Shown here in pieces: positions 47,336-64,000 of a DNA stretch of 64,000 nucleotides (the first letter of the stretch is position 1; each line of letters opens with the position of its first letter). Position numbers and translations under genes: made by a program. Source of the DNA: Volvox africanus (lineage: Eukaryota; Chlorophyta; Chlorophyceae; Chlamydomonadales; Volvocaceae); the NCBI GenBank assembly GCA_030268105.1, contig BSDZ01000027.1, forward strand, positions 933,001 to 997,000, read 5' to 3'. The notes beneath the pieces were generated by a model. It worked only from the letters and a program-made list of their open reading frames with translations, made no database searches and was not told the origin of the DNA.

Positions 47336-50300
47336 TTACTTGGGCGGCGGCGGCGGCCGAGGCGACGGCGGCCGAGGCTTTGGCGACGGTGGCAGAGGCT
47401 TAGGGGATGGCGGAGGCGGCGGTTTGGGTGACGGCGGGGGAGGTGGTTTTGGTGATGGGCTTGGTGGCTTAGGTGGTGGTGGCTTAGGGCTGGGAGGAGG
47501 TGGCGGTGGAGGCGGTGGCGGTGACGGCGGCGGTGGCGGCGGTGATGGCGGTGGCGACGGTGGAAGTGGGCTGAGCGGGGCATCTGGGGTCGTGTTGGGG
47601 GAGGCAGGGTTCAGGGGTGGGCTCGCCACAAAGCCGCAGTTCTCCACCGAGAACTTGGTCTCCCAGTTGTCGTTGTCGTAATCATGTGTATCAATGATGA
47701 TCACCAGCCGCAGTGTGTAGAACGTGTCGGGGAAGAGGACGAAGCTGGCTTGCAGGGCCGTCGCATCAAAGTCGGTTAGTTCAGTTGTGGAGTCCGTTGA
47801 CCAGATCTGGACTTCGTTCGCATCCAGTACTGACCAACGGAAAATCTGGGAGGTGCCGGGGCCACCGTTTTTGCTGATGGCGTCATTGAAGGGGGCAGTG
47901 GCGTCGAGCACGACGGTGGCGCCGCACGCCAGCGTGAAGGTCTCAGGGCTGGCGACGCCATCAAAGACGATGGCCGGGAGGGGATCCGCTGGCTGGATGG
48001 GGCAGGCAAGAAGCTGAATGAACGTCTCCACTTTCACAACAGCTCCGTTGCCTCCTTGGTCCCAGGCGTCAACGTCAGTCACATCCAAGGCAACCTGCAT
48101 GGGCGCCACAGGGGGATTTCAGGAACACGGGCAGCAGCTTCCAGCTTGCCCCCTCTTCCTTCCGTAATATAGCTCTCAACGGAGCAACCGCCGTATAAGA
48201 TAAGATACGAAAGCGCTTTGCACGACACACTTGCAGTACAGGGAAGATTCACGAGTCCTACGAATCATGACGCTAAATGTAAAAGCGTGGCAGGACATCA
48301 ATGTACAGCAAAGTGTTTTTCTACTGCATCACGGCTATTGGCTTACCCTGAACTTCTGCACGGAGAGCGTAGGATTGAACGTGAAGGTGACGGTTGGAAC
48401 GGGATTCGATGGATCCGGCTGCAACACGGTGATGCTTTGGATCGGATTATCGTATCCTTTGTCCGTGATGTCGAAGATGCGCCAGATGTAGTACACGTTG
48501 TAAACGTCACCAGGGTCGTAGTTGCTGGCGATGAGTGTGAGGGTACTGTCGGCGGAGCTGCCGGCGTCAATGGTGACGTCACCGCTGCAGGGTACGACGG
48601 CGGCGCCGCCAGCGTAGACGTAATTGTTGCTGACGTAGCCGCCGCCGCCGCCACCGCCACCGCCGCCCCCAGTGGATCCGCCGCCGCTGCCCCCAGAGGA
48701 TCCGCCGCCGCTGCCAGAGGGGGGAGGAGGTGACGGCAGCGGAATGCCGCTCGGGTCGCAGGTTTGAGCGATGGATCCGCCACAAGCTGCCGGTACGACA
48801 AGTGTGGTGATTTTGGAGTCTTCGACGTCGCTACCGTCTGTGACCGTGAGTGTCACGGTGTACGTCACTCCGGCTGCCAGCGTCGTGAGGTCCACCTGCG
48901 GTCGTACATGGATATGTGGATTCAGCGGTACAATGCTTGCCTGCCGCACATGATGAAGCTTTACTGCCAGGATGGCGACTTGACATGGCCAATGTACGAT
49001 TTATAATGATTTGTAATGATGACTGCATATCCTCAGTCGTACTCTACGTGGGGAGATCAAGAGCCAATAAAATCCAAGATCATGGGTTCAAAATGTTGAT
49101 AATCTCACCGTGGCAGTTTTTCCGGTTAGTGTAACGGACGGGTAGCAGTTGGCGCTGAGCACCCAGACGTACGATAGCACGTCACCTGCACCGCATCAGG
49201 GACCCAAAGGTGGGCAGGTGGACATTTAAGGAGTCGAGAAAGTCGAGCGGGGAAGTCAGCCCACCTTTACTTGAGCAAGTCGTCATCTTTACAGTTTCTG
49301 CTTAAGCAGCTTTGGGTAGGTTCCTGAGCCCGTTTTGACCCCTTGTACAACACAAGGGCTCATGTACGACCAATCGACCCATGGCACCAGGCACGCTTTC
49401 ATCCCTACCCGTCTCACCTTTGTCAGGATCGTACGAGGCGCCCGCGTTCAAGGTAGCCACCTGTTAGGGGTACGGCAGCAGCGCACATCTGATACGACCA
49501 TCCCTAATGAACACTCGGGAGCGAACACGTCGTGATGGAAACGTGATGTCGTACTTCCCTACATCACACGTCCCTACATCTCACCTTGGTGACGCAGCTG
49601 GTGATCGGGTCCGAGGTGTTTGCCACCGGCTTCTGATCGACCAGGAGGGTCTCGCCGCCGATCCAAACCCATGAGTCCAGAATCTGTCGAACATGCACGG
49701 GGGCAGAGGGGCGGGAGGGGGCCCGGGAGGGGGGGCCGGACATGAATGCGTAAGGGCAGGATGGAGAGGGACGCAGCAGTGCATATGGGGCGAGGGAGGG
49801 AGGAGGAGAGGGAAGGGGTCGAGGCACGCACCTGGTCCCCGGCATCTGCAACGGCCAGCTTGAAGCGGTACTGCTGGTTGGCGGTCACCTGGAAGCCCTG
49901 AGTGTTGAGAAGGTTGGTGTAACCGTCGGCCTGCTCAGGGAAGGCAGGGGACGGTTGGGAAACCCCACGGCGACACACGTCATGGTATCTGTGGAAGCAG
50001 CATCGGGGATGATGATACGGAAATAGCGCTTTACAATCCCTGCTGTCCGTACCTCGATGGGCTGGGTGGTGGTCACCTCGTAGATCCGATTGTTCGTCCA
50101 AAGATTGGAGTTTAAGTTACCGTTCACGTTGTTAATGGACACCTGCGTGCGTGTGGCGTAGGCATGAGGGACCGAATGCAAAGTGAAAGGCAAGGAAGAA
50201 AGAATGGCGTAACGGCTACAGACGTGTACTATGCAGACGTGTACTGTTTTTGTTACGTACGTTTTGACGTATACTCGGTCGACACACACATACACACACA

Positions 50301-52061
50301 ATCTACTTGCCTGGGTATCCGCTGTCCCTTTGACGACTGCGACGTTGTGGCCCGAGGTGATGGGCTGGTTTACCGGAGCGATGAAGAAACCGAACACGTC
50401 ATTGTAGGCCGTACCGACCCATTCGGTGTACTCATCGCTGTAGGTTGTACGGGATGGGGTAGGAGCACGCATGTTCAACATTGATGATGACAATACTACG
50501 GCATTTAGGTGGTTGTTGAATACCCTTTCTCAAACCTTTTTACTTCCCTATCGCTGCGCACTCATTTCCCAAACGCTTTGCCGTGACACAGCGATCGACG
50601 AAAGGTATTTTCATGTATGCAATGTGTACTGAAGGGAATGATATGGTAGGAAAGGGGGCTTGGAAGGAAAAGAGAAAACACAGGCGCGAACAAATTCCAG
50701 AGTTTGGGTTCAATAATCAGCGAGCAGGTTCACGGGTCTCTTCTTGGCCTTTCCTGACCCTCTTCCCAACCTCTCCCATTCCCTTCCTGGCCGTCACTGG
50801 CTGGAGCGCGCACCTTCCAAAGGCGTACTTGAAGACCAACAGGCCATCCGCCAGGGCCGTCACCGTGAACTCCAGAGCCACGGCGTCGTAAGTGGTGTAT
50901 GCTGGAATGAGGGCGTTGAGGTTGGCGTCGCCGCCACCACCCCCAACCCCGGTGTAATAGTCCAGGGTGTTCACCGCACAATTGCCCGCTGCAGCATCAC
51001 CCGAGCTGAGAACCAGTGCTCCTGTGTACGACATGGTACAGTACGATATACGATGGAAACATAAACAAACCTTTAGCTGGTGTACCTTTAGCAGGGTTGA
51101 AGGACTATATTATGAAGATGGCGCAGTATTGCAAATGTGGTTAGATGTTTCCATTCGTCATGCGTTCATGACCGTGGATATAATACCGTTGGCGCGGTTT
51201 ATTCTGTAAAACGAGTGTACTAAAGGACACATTATTTTCCTGTATCGTAGTTTTGCATCCTTTCCCTTGAATCTCTTCGAATGGCGAGCAATGGTAATTA
51301 TGCAGCGCGTTGCTAATTGCTAAAGCCTGCAGCAGTTGTCCGTCGCATCATCCTCGTCTAACCCATAAATAATTGGGTATAGAACACATCAAGCCTTATT
51401 TCAAAACATTATCACATTCAATGCAGTCGAGAAATTAAAACCCTGCAGCAGCTGCTGTGCTTCCGCACGTTTCTAAAGTGTGATACGTGGACATTGAGAG
51501 ACACAGTTATACAAGATCATTTAAAATTATAAATCAATGTCATATAAATTTATGAGGCTTCTGAATACGAGTCTTACCTCGCGGAAACCACGACGTCATG
51601 ACATGGCCAGGTGCCCAGCTGGTGTTCTGAACGATGCCCCATTGGGCCAGAGCTGATGAGCATGCGCCCTTGGTAAACACTGCGTTGCTGATCGTTAGAT
51701 TGGGGTTGTTGCCCAAAATCATCTGCGCGACAAATACGTGTAGATGTCATCGTAGAAGAAATACCCGGACATTTAATACATGAAGTTAAATTTTAACAAT
51801 AAAACAGTTTTGTAAATGATATACCTTCGCAGCAACGTCAGCACTTGGACAGGCCACGAAGGCCCCGCATGTTGTGACGGCATTCAGATGGCGACGCGAG
51901 CTTTTCTTGATGGGCACATGTCCCTGCCGGCCACTTATTTTGTCTATGACTGTTTCGTAACTGACGAAAGAGTCGATGGAGACAGCAGAGGAAATCAACA
52001 GAGCAAGCGACAGCACTATTAGCTGCTGCTGTCGCCCTCGTGGGCTGATATTGAAGGTCAT
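47336..52061 (-). CDS. Secreted choice-of-anchor-L / PKD-like hydroxyproline-rich protein, copy 2
   Basis: The eleven exons mirror copy 1: 52061-51825, 51722-51578, 51021-50814, 50437-50311, 50142-50053, 49930-49832, 49683-49585, 49460-49418, 49185-49109, 48895-48347 and 48094-47336, giving 810 residues. Signal peptide, anchor-L domain and PKD-like domains are the same apart from about two residues. The proline-rich tail is shortened by exactly 123 residues (about 77 left), so the frame is kept and the ending SPRPPPPPK is shared. All splice sites, including the GC donor after exon 4 (50310-50309), are intact. Both copies therefore look functional. It runs toward copy 1 (tail to tail). Confidence 0.85.
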
Positions 52062-52257
52062 ACTTGTTTTACGCTAGGGGGCTGGCATGTAGTTCTTCTG
52101 TAACCCTAAAGACTATGAAAGGTGCCCTTAAGTAGCCTATTATTAGCTAGCTCGATTTCCACCAGTCTTACATAACTTGGCGTACATGCCCACTCGTTAC
52201 CTGTCCGGTACTCTCAGAGGTACACATGGGACGTGCTGTAAGGATTACAAACGAGCT

Positions 52258-53662
52258 GTCTTAGAAATTCTGTTATTATGTTACGTATAATCTCAAATGC
52301 CCTGAAATTCCGGACAACGTATGGGGCAGACCTGAGCGCGTTTCACAAAGCATCTGCCGTACGCGTCTGGCGCATTTCAGTGTGAATCATAAATTAGGAA
52401 ATTATTCGTACGGGGAATAACGCGGCCCGCAAGCCTACGTGTATGATGCCCACGCAACGCGGTATCGTACAGAACCGGAAGCTAGCACCTCACCGATTGC
52501 GTTGATAGATCGCTACCACAATTTATGACAGAATTGATATTTGTCAATCAGTCCTGTAAGTGCTATGCCAAAACGGATTTATTTTTAGGATGGAATCCGT
52601 TTCTCTCAGTTTCAAGCATGGACTGCCGAAGGTTATCCTAGTATGCGTAGATTCATCCTTTAAAATAAATGAAACAGCGGTATATAACATCATGTTTGGG
52701 TCGCAGTCATTTTGTCGGATCCCAGCCGTCCAGACCGTTATGGCGAAAGCTAGCTGCCCTTAGCTGCTAGGAAACGGATCAGATTTCATATGTATTGCGT
52801 TTTTGCTCATGAAAAAACCCTCATAACCATTTCTACGAATTTAGCTAGCAAAGGAAGGGATGGTCTGGAAATGGTTGAGACTTTCACTGCCGTATTTCAT
52901 GAATCATAAGATAAGATAATTTCAGACCATTTCATCGGTTCTGTTCTCGATGGTGACCGCCTTGCGATTCAAGTGCACTCTAGGTCGATATCATATTCCA
53001 GTTAATTAGTAATCAATTCACACACCTCCCCCGTTCCTTCCTGGTCGTAGAGTTGTCGATTGCGCCCGCTAGTAGTTATTCCTTGCTTATTTCACGCTTA
53101 CAAATGTATGTGAGGTAACGGTTCGTACAGTCCGGTACTGATCCGTACATACTCGCGCATGGCTCTTCGATCGATAGCCGTCCGTCCGGTGCGACCCGCC
53201 GATGGTCAGCGAAGATGTATGTCTTGTTGATGGTCAGCGCTGATCGGTCTGTAGTAGATTTTTCAGACGAAGGATCAACCCTGAGGGTACGACCGTTCCT
53301 ATCCTCTTATTAATACACGGGAAGCCAGGTAGTGGCCACGGGTGAGCAAAGCCCCCCTTATGCCACACACATCCACGCATCCAGTCAGCCAGCCAGCCAG
53401 TCATCCGGCCAGTCAATTTAATAGCGCTAGGCATCCAGCCTTCCTTGGGGTCCTCCGTGACTTAGTCGCTTGTTGAATATTTTGTAGATCTCCGATTGCA
53501 GCTCTACCTCTAATGCCGGGTTACTCCTGACGGGTAGTGATGAAGAACGGAACCAGTGGACGCGCAATGAAGGTCGAAGCAGGGGGCGGGCGGCAACAGT
53601 CGTCAGGCACAGCTGGCGCATGGGATGAGAATGGGATATGAATGGGATATATTATTGTTCAT
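52258..53662. other. Intergenic stretch right of the inverted duplication
   Basis: No gene is recognised. A 64-codon minus ORF (53427-53621) begins with ATG and has an Arg-rich, presequence-like start, but nothing supports it further. A GCCAGCCAGCCAG run lies near 53388-53400. About 50 bp near 53325 resembles 5985-6035. Confidence 0.45.
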
Positions 53663-59104
<5,442 letters not shown>

Positions 59105-62100
59105 ATGGCGTTCTGGAGCGCTATTGTCAAGCCCGGAAAGCCACATGCTTTCGTCCCGCCCCCAGAAGAGTGGAATCTTCACCTATCGCAGGCAGCCCTC
59201 GCGCCGACGGTCCCTGAAGGGCGGCGTGTGGCGTTGGCTGTCAAGACCGATCCAGAGGATGAGGCAATAATAATTTGCACACTCGCAGCAGGTCGGGGGG
59301 ACACAGCTGTTCTGGACTTATTCTTCTCGCAGGTGGGTTTCGAAATGTTGAATCGGATATCCCTGTATTATGCGAAGTTCGCCTGTAATGGCGTAGGGAA
59401 GTGCATGAAATGAATTAAGCAAACGATATATCAAGGAATAGTCAAATATACATACTATCCAGTTTGAACGTCTATGCCTTTGGGGAACTCTCTTGCTGTC
59501 ACACGCTCTTTCTATCGCCTGTGCAGTGAGTAACAGACGGTAAAGCCATGCAACATCGATATGGCGTCGTATACGTCAAAGACAGTAGCGAACTTCTAGC
59601 TGGCTTTATCATGGTGTTTCAGTGCTCCGTTTCTTGAGTTTACTCCTTCCCAGCTGTAACTCCATCAAATTCCTTTAGGATTTGATCTTAGGATTATGAT
59701 TGCTTTAGTCGAAGTGAAATCCAGTAATCAGCCCTCCCTCCCCGACTAAGCCATGGGGCGCTTCTCGCCTCCCCGCCTCCCGGTTAATGGTTCTATTACA
59801 TTCACATTTCCTCACCTCCGTTCTGCGTGTTTTGCATCCTTGCCCCTTCATGCCGGTCTCTCTCCTTAGTATACGGAATTTTTTGTCATTGGAGAACACG
59901 AGCTTTACCTTACAGGATACTACACGCCTTCTCAGGTAGGACTGGTCTTATTGACATAGGATCGGGCTTATTCGTCACACGCGTGTTCGTTCCGATAAAG
60001 GCGCCCATTAATCAATCTGGGTCGGGCAAATCCCATCAACGATTTTGGCTGTTCAGGTGGTTCGGTGACTAACCATCTGTCCGAAAAATGTTGGGTCGAG
60101 TCCCAACCAACATTTGGGTCGGCGCGTACAACCTTTTCGTATTTGGCTTTAAGTGCCGAACTGGTTTATGACTCAGCTCGATGCAAGTTCGTGGTCGTGG
60201 GCAGATGTCGTATGAACAATTAAAGCACCAGCACGAGGGTGGGGTACAATCAGAGGGAGGCTTGTCATGGGCGGATCCCGGAACTTGCGTAAGTAAAGGC
60301 ATCAACAGTCGGTCGCTGGCAGATTGCCCGGAGTGTCTGCCTAGCGAAGCGAAATAGCAGGAGATGGCGTGTAGCATCCAAGCCCTGCTTGCACTGTCCC
60401 TGCTGTCCCTTCCCGTTCGCATTGCGAAAACCTTCAAACTGCGTTGCACAGTTGCTGGATGGCGATGATGAGGGCGAGGACGAGGATGAGGACAGCGAGT
60501 ACCAGCCAGGTGCCTTGGGCTTCCCCGTCCGCGCTGGCGACGACGAGGGGGATGATGAGGACGAGGACGAGGATGATGAGCTCGACGGACTGGGAGAGGT
60601 GAGCACTTGGAGACTAAGCGACGGATGAACGACGGAGTCAGTCGCCACAATATACATACGTTACGTTATCTGTGCGTACTTACAGCTCTACATTACGTTA
60701 TGGTTGGCTGAACGGGTGTAAAGCTGCTTTGGTGCGAGTGCGAGAAGGAACCGGTAAACAGTATTATCCAAACTCACCCATGGGTAAAGCCCTGAAGAAA
60801 AGTGAAACACCTCTGTCCTGCAGGATGAGGACGAGGATGAGGAATCGATGGATGGCGACGATGAGGAGGAACTTTTTGGCTATGAAGCGATGCTGCGGTC
60901 CAAGCGAAAGCCGCATGTCGTCATTGAGGATGTTACAGACCATGCGGAGAATAACAAGGATCGCAAGGGCGCGGCAGCGGCTTCGGAACCAGCTGCGGGG
61001 GACAAGAAGGCCAAGGTAGGGAGCGAAGGTTGTTTAAGCTAAGGCTTGCGTGCTCCTTTCTTCGCCTCCCATCTTCCTCTCCGTTCCTCCCTCTGTGTCT
61101 ACCTCGGGCGCCTGCCTCCCCCCACTCTCCTGCGTTTTCCTAGTTGATCCCCAACTAAGTTATGATTTTTCGGTCGCGGGTTCAGGTTAGTGCAAACGCC
61201 GGCAATACGGTCAAGGTGGAGGCTAAGGAGGACTCAGAGGAAAGCGAGGAGGATGAGGAGGGTGAGGAGGACGACGAGGACGAGGGTGAGGACGACGAGG
61301 ACGACGAGGACGAGGGTGAGGAGGAAGAGGAAGAGGAGGAAGAACAGGATACACCGGCTCAGAAGGTGAGTTTTGGGCCGGAATCCGGCGAACTGGGTGA
61401 CGTGATGTAGGCTAGCTTTCATGATTATAGAGTAGCGGCGCTGTTTGGTTTGGTTAGGACCACTCGAGGTGGTGGTGGGATGGTATCTGGCAAGGTCTCA
61501 GCATCTCCCTATCATTATTGTTTCCCGATGGTCACTATCACTCGTAGCTTTCGCGCAACGCACATCAAGCTGAATGCCATTTGCCGCACTGACTCTTGCG
61601 TTACTGCAGTGGCGGGGCAGGAAAAAGTTTATAACCCGCACCTGGAAGCCTGCACCGCGCATTAAGCTTCTCCCATGTCGTCATGGTCCGTGCTCGGTTG
61701 TTTTTGCCGTCGGTGTAGGGTGGCAAGGCGCAGGCGCCCACTGCAAGCGGCAAGCGCCCCCTGGATGCCGTGAAGCCCACGGCCAACGGGACGTCCAAGG
61801 TGGATGGCCCGACCCACAAGAAGCACGCCGTTGGGTGAGAGAACCGGAACGAACATACCTAGCTACTGTTCCTCCGTACTCCAGCTTATGATTTCTGCAC
61901 TATCGCCTCGCCAAAACCAGCCTAATCTGAAAAGCTTAGACAAATATAGCTAATCCAGCTGATAGAAGCATATCCGGATATTCCCTAGAACATGCCGTGA
62001 CATGATCTCGATATGTGCCGTCATGGCGTCGGATTGCCTGAGCGACTGATTGACTAAATGCAGGCAACAGCAACAGCCACAAGCTCAACCTGTGTCCAAG

Positions 62101-63825
62101 CCCCATGACAAGCGACAGAAGGCAGAGGCCAAGCAACAACAAGACGAAAGGCCAGCAAGGCAGGTTCTGAAGCAACAGGAAGGGGCGACGCAGCAGGAGC
62201 CTAAGCAACAGCAGAAGGAAAAGGAGACGAAGGCGGGCAAGAAGAACATACGTAGCCATCCCAACGGCTTCACGGTCAGTGCTGGATATCCATTTCCGTT
62301 GAGGTCGATTACGCCTGGAATGGTAAAAGCTTCAGGGGCCTTACAACTGCTAGCCAGCACCCTTCGCGTCATCGGGTGAAGCATGAGGCTGTGGTTCCGT
62401 GACACCCGTCTGCCGACCTGGAAAGTTCCTCGTTAATGCTGCGCTGCGCTGCACTCTGTGCGGGGACGCAAATGACATGCAAATGAGTGCGCATCAGCGC
62501 CCCTGTTGCATCGTTATAGCTGACAGGACAAAGTGTATCACACGGTAATTTCCAATGATGTTTGTACTGCGTAGATTGAGGACGTATCGTACGGGGACCC
62601 GAAGGGCAAGCTGGCCAAGCTGGGGCAGAAGGTCGCAATGCGCTACGTGGGCCGGCTCAAGGCCAACGGCAAAGAATTCGACAGGAGCGGCAAGCAGCCT
62701 TTCCGTTTCCGGCTGGGTGCGTCTTATGCTGGGGGCAAGAAGGCGTGGGAAACGGGTTAGGGTTGGGCAGTGGGTGTTTTGAGGCCAGAATGGAGGTCAT
62801 TGACGGGTCAATTGCGGCTCAAGGACGGGGCTTATAATCTATCCCTGATTACTCAGGATATTCCCCCGCTTTCGACCGACCAGCTGTGGGAAAGGGAAGC
62901 GAAGTCTGGTACTATCGCACTATCTTGTTTCCTGATTTTCTCGACGCTCTGATCTCGCCTTTCCTTCTGCATCTCATGGGTAGCTCAATTCTTCTGTCCC
63001 ATCTGTTTATGCGGCTCTCTGCGCCCAAGATGCACATATCGCATCTCCTCATCTGGTTGTCTGCTATTTCGATTCTTGAGCTCATTGCTTCTATTGCGGG
63101 TCATTCCACGTCGGGGAATTTGTAAATCGCTGTTGTCCTAATATTTCATGCCTTCTCTCCTGTGTGTCCTTAATCCCTCCTGCCCTTCCCCCTGGTCTAC
63201 TATCTCACGAACCACTATTGCGGCATATCTTGAATTTTTTGATACGGACACACCGGGCATCGGGGTAATGATGTACACCTTCAACGCTACCTTCGATGGC
63301 ATCTGCCGACTACGCATGACATCTCTACGGCGCTGTGATGTGTGTTCGTACGTGTGGCTGCAGGCGTGGGCGAGGTGATCAAGGTGCGTGGGCGACTTGG
63401 CGTTACTGCCTAACCTCGCGGGACGGGCGTCGTGTTTGTATCTGTTTTATAAGTTGTCTTTCGATGACCACGCTTAAGCGGAAAGGAGGAGGCAAGAGCA
63501 CGCTGTGGTATCACTAAATGCTGTTGAAATTGCCATCTTCGCATGCGTTGCACCTTAACCCACGAAGGGAGTGAATGTTCTGCACTTCTCCAAAGATGAA
63601 ACTAATGTTTTTGAGCCTCTGGACGTACGTGGCACTCATTCCATATCCCGTCCCCCATTTCTGCCCAAACAGGGTTGGGACTTCGGTGTGGAGGGCATGC
63701 GGGTGGGTGACAAACGCCGCTTGGTCATCCCGCCGCAGCTGGCATACGGCACAACGGGCGTCAAAGGCACGATTCCGCCCAACGCAACATTGGAGTTCGA
63801 CGTAGAGCTATTGGAAGTCAAGTAA
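59105..63825 (+). CDS. Nuclear FKBP with nucleoplasmin-like domain (FKBP53-type prolyl isomerase)
   Basis: Ten exons in phase: 59105-59332, 59870-59935, 60452-60598, 60824-61015, 61186-61365, 61719-61834, 62064-62274, 62575-62716, 63364-63383 and 63673-63825, giving 484 residues, close to Arabidopsis FKBP53 (477). Residues 1-98 form a nucleoplasmin-like domain ([46 protein letters not shown]). Residues 99-271 hold three Asp/Glu tracts. Residues 272-375 are Lys/Gln-rich. The FKBP domain occupies 381-484: [54 protein letters not shown]. The FKBP12 pocket residues Tyr26, Phe36, Asp37, Phe46, Val55, Ile56, Trp59, Tyr82, Ile91 and Phe99 all have counterparts; only His87 does not. Such proteins act as histone chaperones with prolyl isomerase activity. 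Exon 9 is only 20 nt but is needed for the conserved VGEVIK. Confidence 0.93.
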
Positions 63826-64000
63826 ATGGCCATTCTAATACGATACTAAGAACCTTGTATACGGTATTGCAGCCGCGGTCAGATGCAAAGGGTCTTGTCG
63901 TCAACATCTTTTGCATCAAGATACGTTTGCATCTTGAGGCCTAATAAGGAAAAGGCGAAAGCAGCTCTTGGTAAGCCCTGGGACGCCATGCTCACAGCGT

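Larger units (their letters stand above)
46491..52257 (-). repeat. Right arm of the inverted duplication (5.77 kb)
   Basis: Inverse copy of 32411-38547. Differences seen include T-to-I in the signal-peptide exon, T-to-S in the Gly-rich linker, a silent GAT/GAC change, several changes in the outer 200 bp and the inner 37.7-38.1-kb equivalent, and absence of 369 bp of proline codons. Confidence 0.95.

Overview
The window looks like nuclear DNA of a green alga of the Chlamydomonas/Volvox group (Chlamydomonadales). Genes are split by many short introns with good GT-AG (and some GC-AG) sites. Proteins carry long Ala/Gln/Pro/Gly-rich stretches, there is an extracellular hydroxyproline-rich (Ser-Pro_n) protein, TGTAA poly(A) signals follow several genes, and LINE and chromodomain Ty3 elements are present. 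Intergenic DNA is AT-richer than coding DNA and full of microsatellites. The species cannot be named from this sequence. All gene models were assembled by eye from reading frames, splice sites and phase agreement.

Layout. 0.35-4.8 kb (minus): seven exons of a CASTOR/POLLUX (DMI1)-type ion channel that runs off the left edge, with LINE tails and a pentamer minisatellite in its introns. 4.9-13.7 kb: gene-poor, with an orphan terminal exon at 10.9-11.95 kb. 13.7-16.9 kb: a decayed LINE inserted behind the tail of an older copy. 18.0-21.5 kb: a scrambled, dead Ty3/gypsy element with a chromodomain and one LTR. 24-30 kb (minus): an SRCR-like exon and a small multi-EF-hand gene.

32.4-52.3 kb is the most striking part. 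It is a large inverted duplication with arms of 6.14 and 5.77 kb around a 7.9-kb spacer. Each arm holds one complete 11-exon gene for a secreted wall/matrix protein: signal peptide, choice-of-anchor-L domain, PKD-like domains and a proline-rich tail. The two copies point at each other. They keep the same register without an indel for about 4.7 kb and appear nearly identical, but differ by an in-frame 369-bp block in the proline tail. The spacer holds a single-copy gene for a GCNA-like SprT metalloprotease (acidic disordered N-terminus, HEMCH active site, zinc ribbon, C-terminal basic tail).

53.6-56.9 kb (minus): a low-complexity, unrecognised protein with a perfect 50-unit hexamer repeat coding for (Gln-Ala)n. 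59.1-63.8 kb (plus): a complete 10-exon nuclear FKBP of the Arabidopsis FKBP53 type (nucleoplasmin-like domain, acidic tracts, FKBP domain), predicted at 484 residues.

The genes do not form a pathway. Two are chromatin/nuclear proteins (GCNA-like, FKBP53-like), two are near-identical extracellular matrix proteins, and one is an organelle or envelope ion channel.
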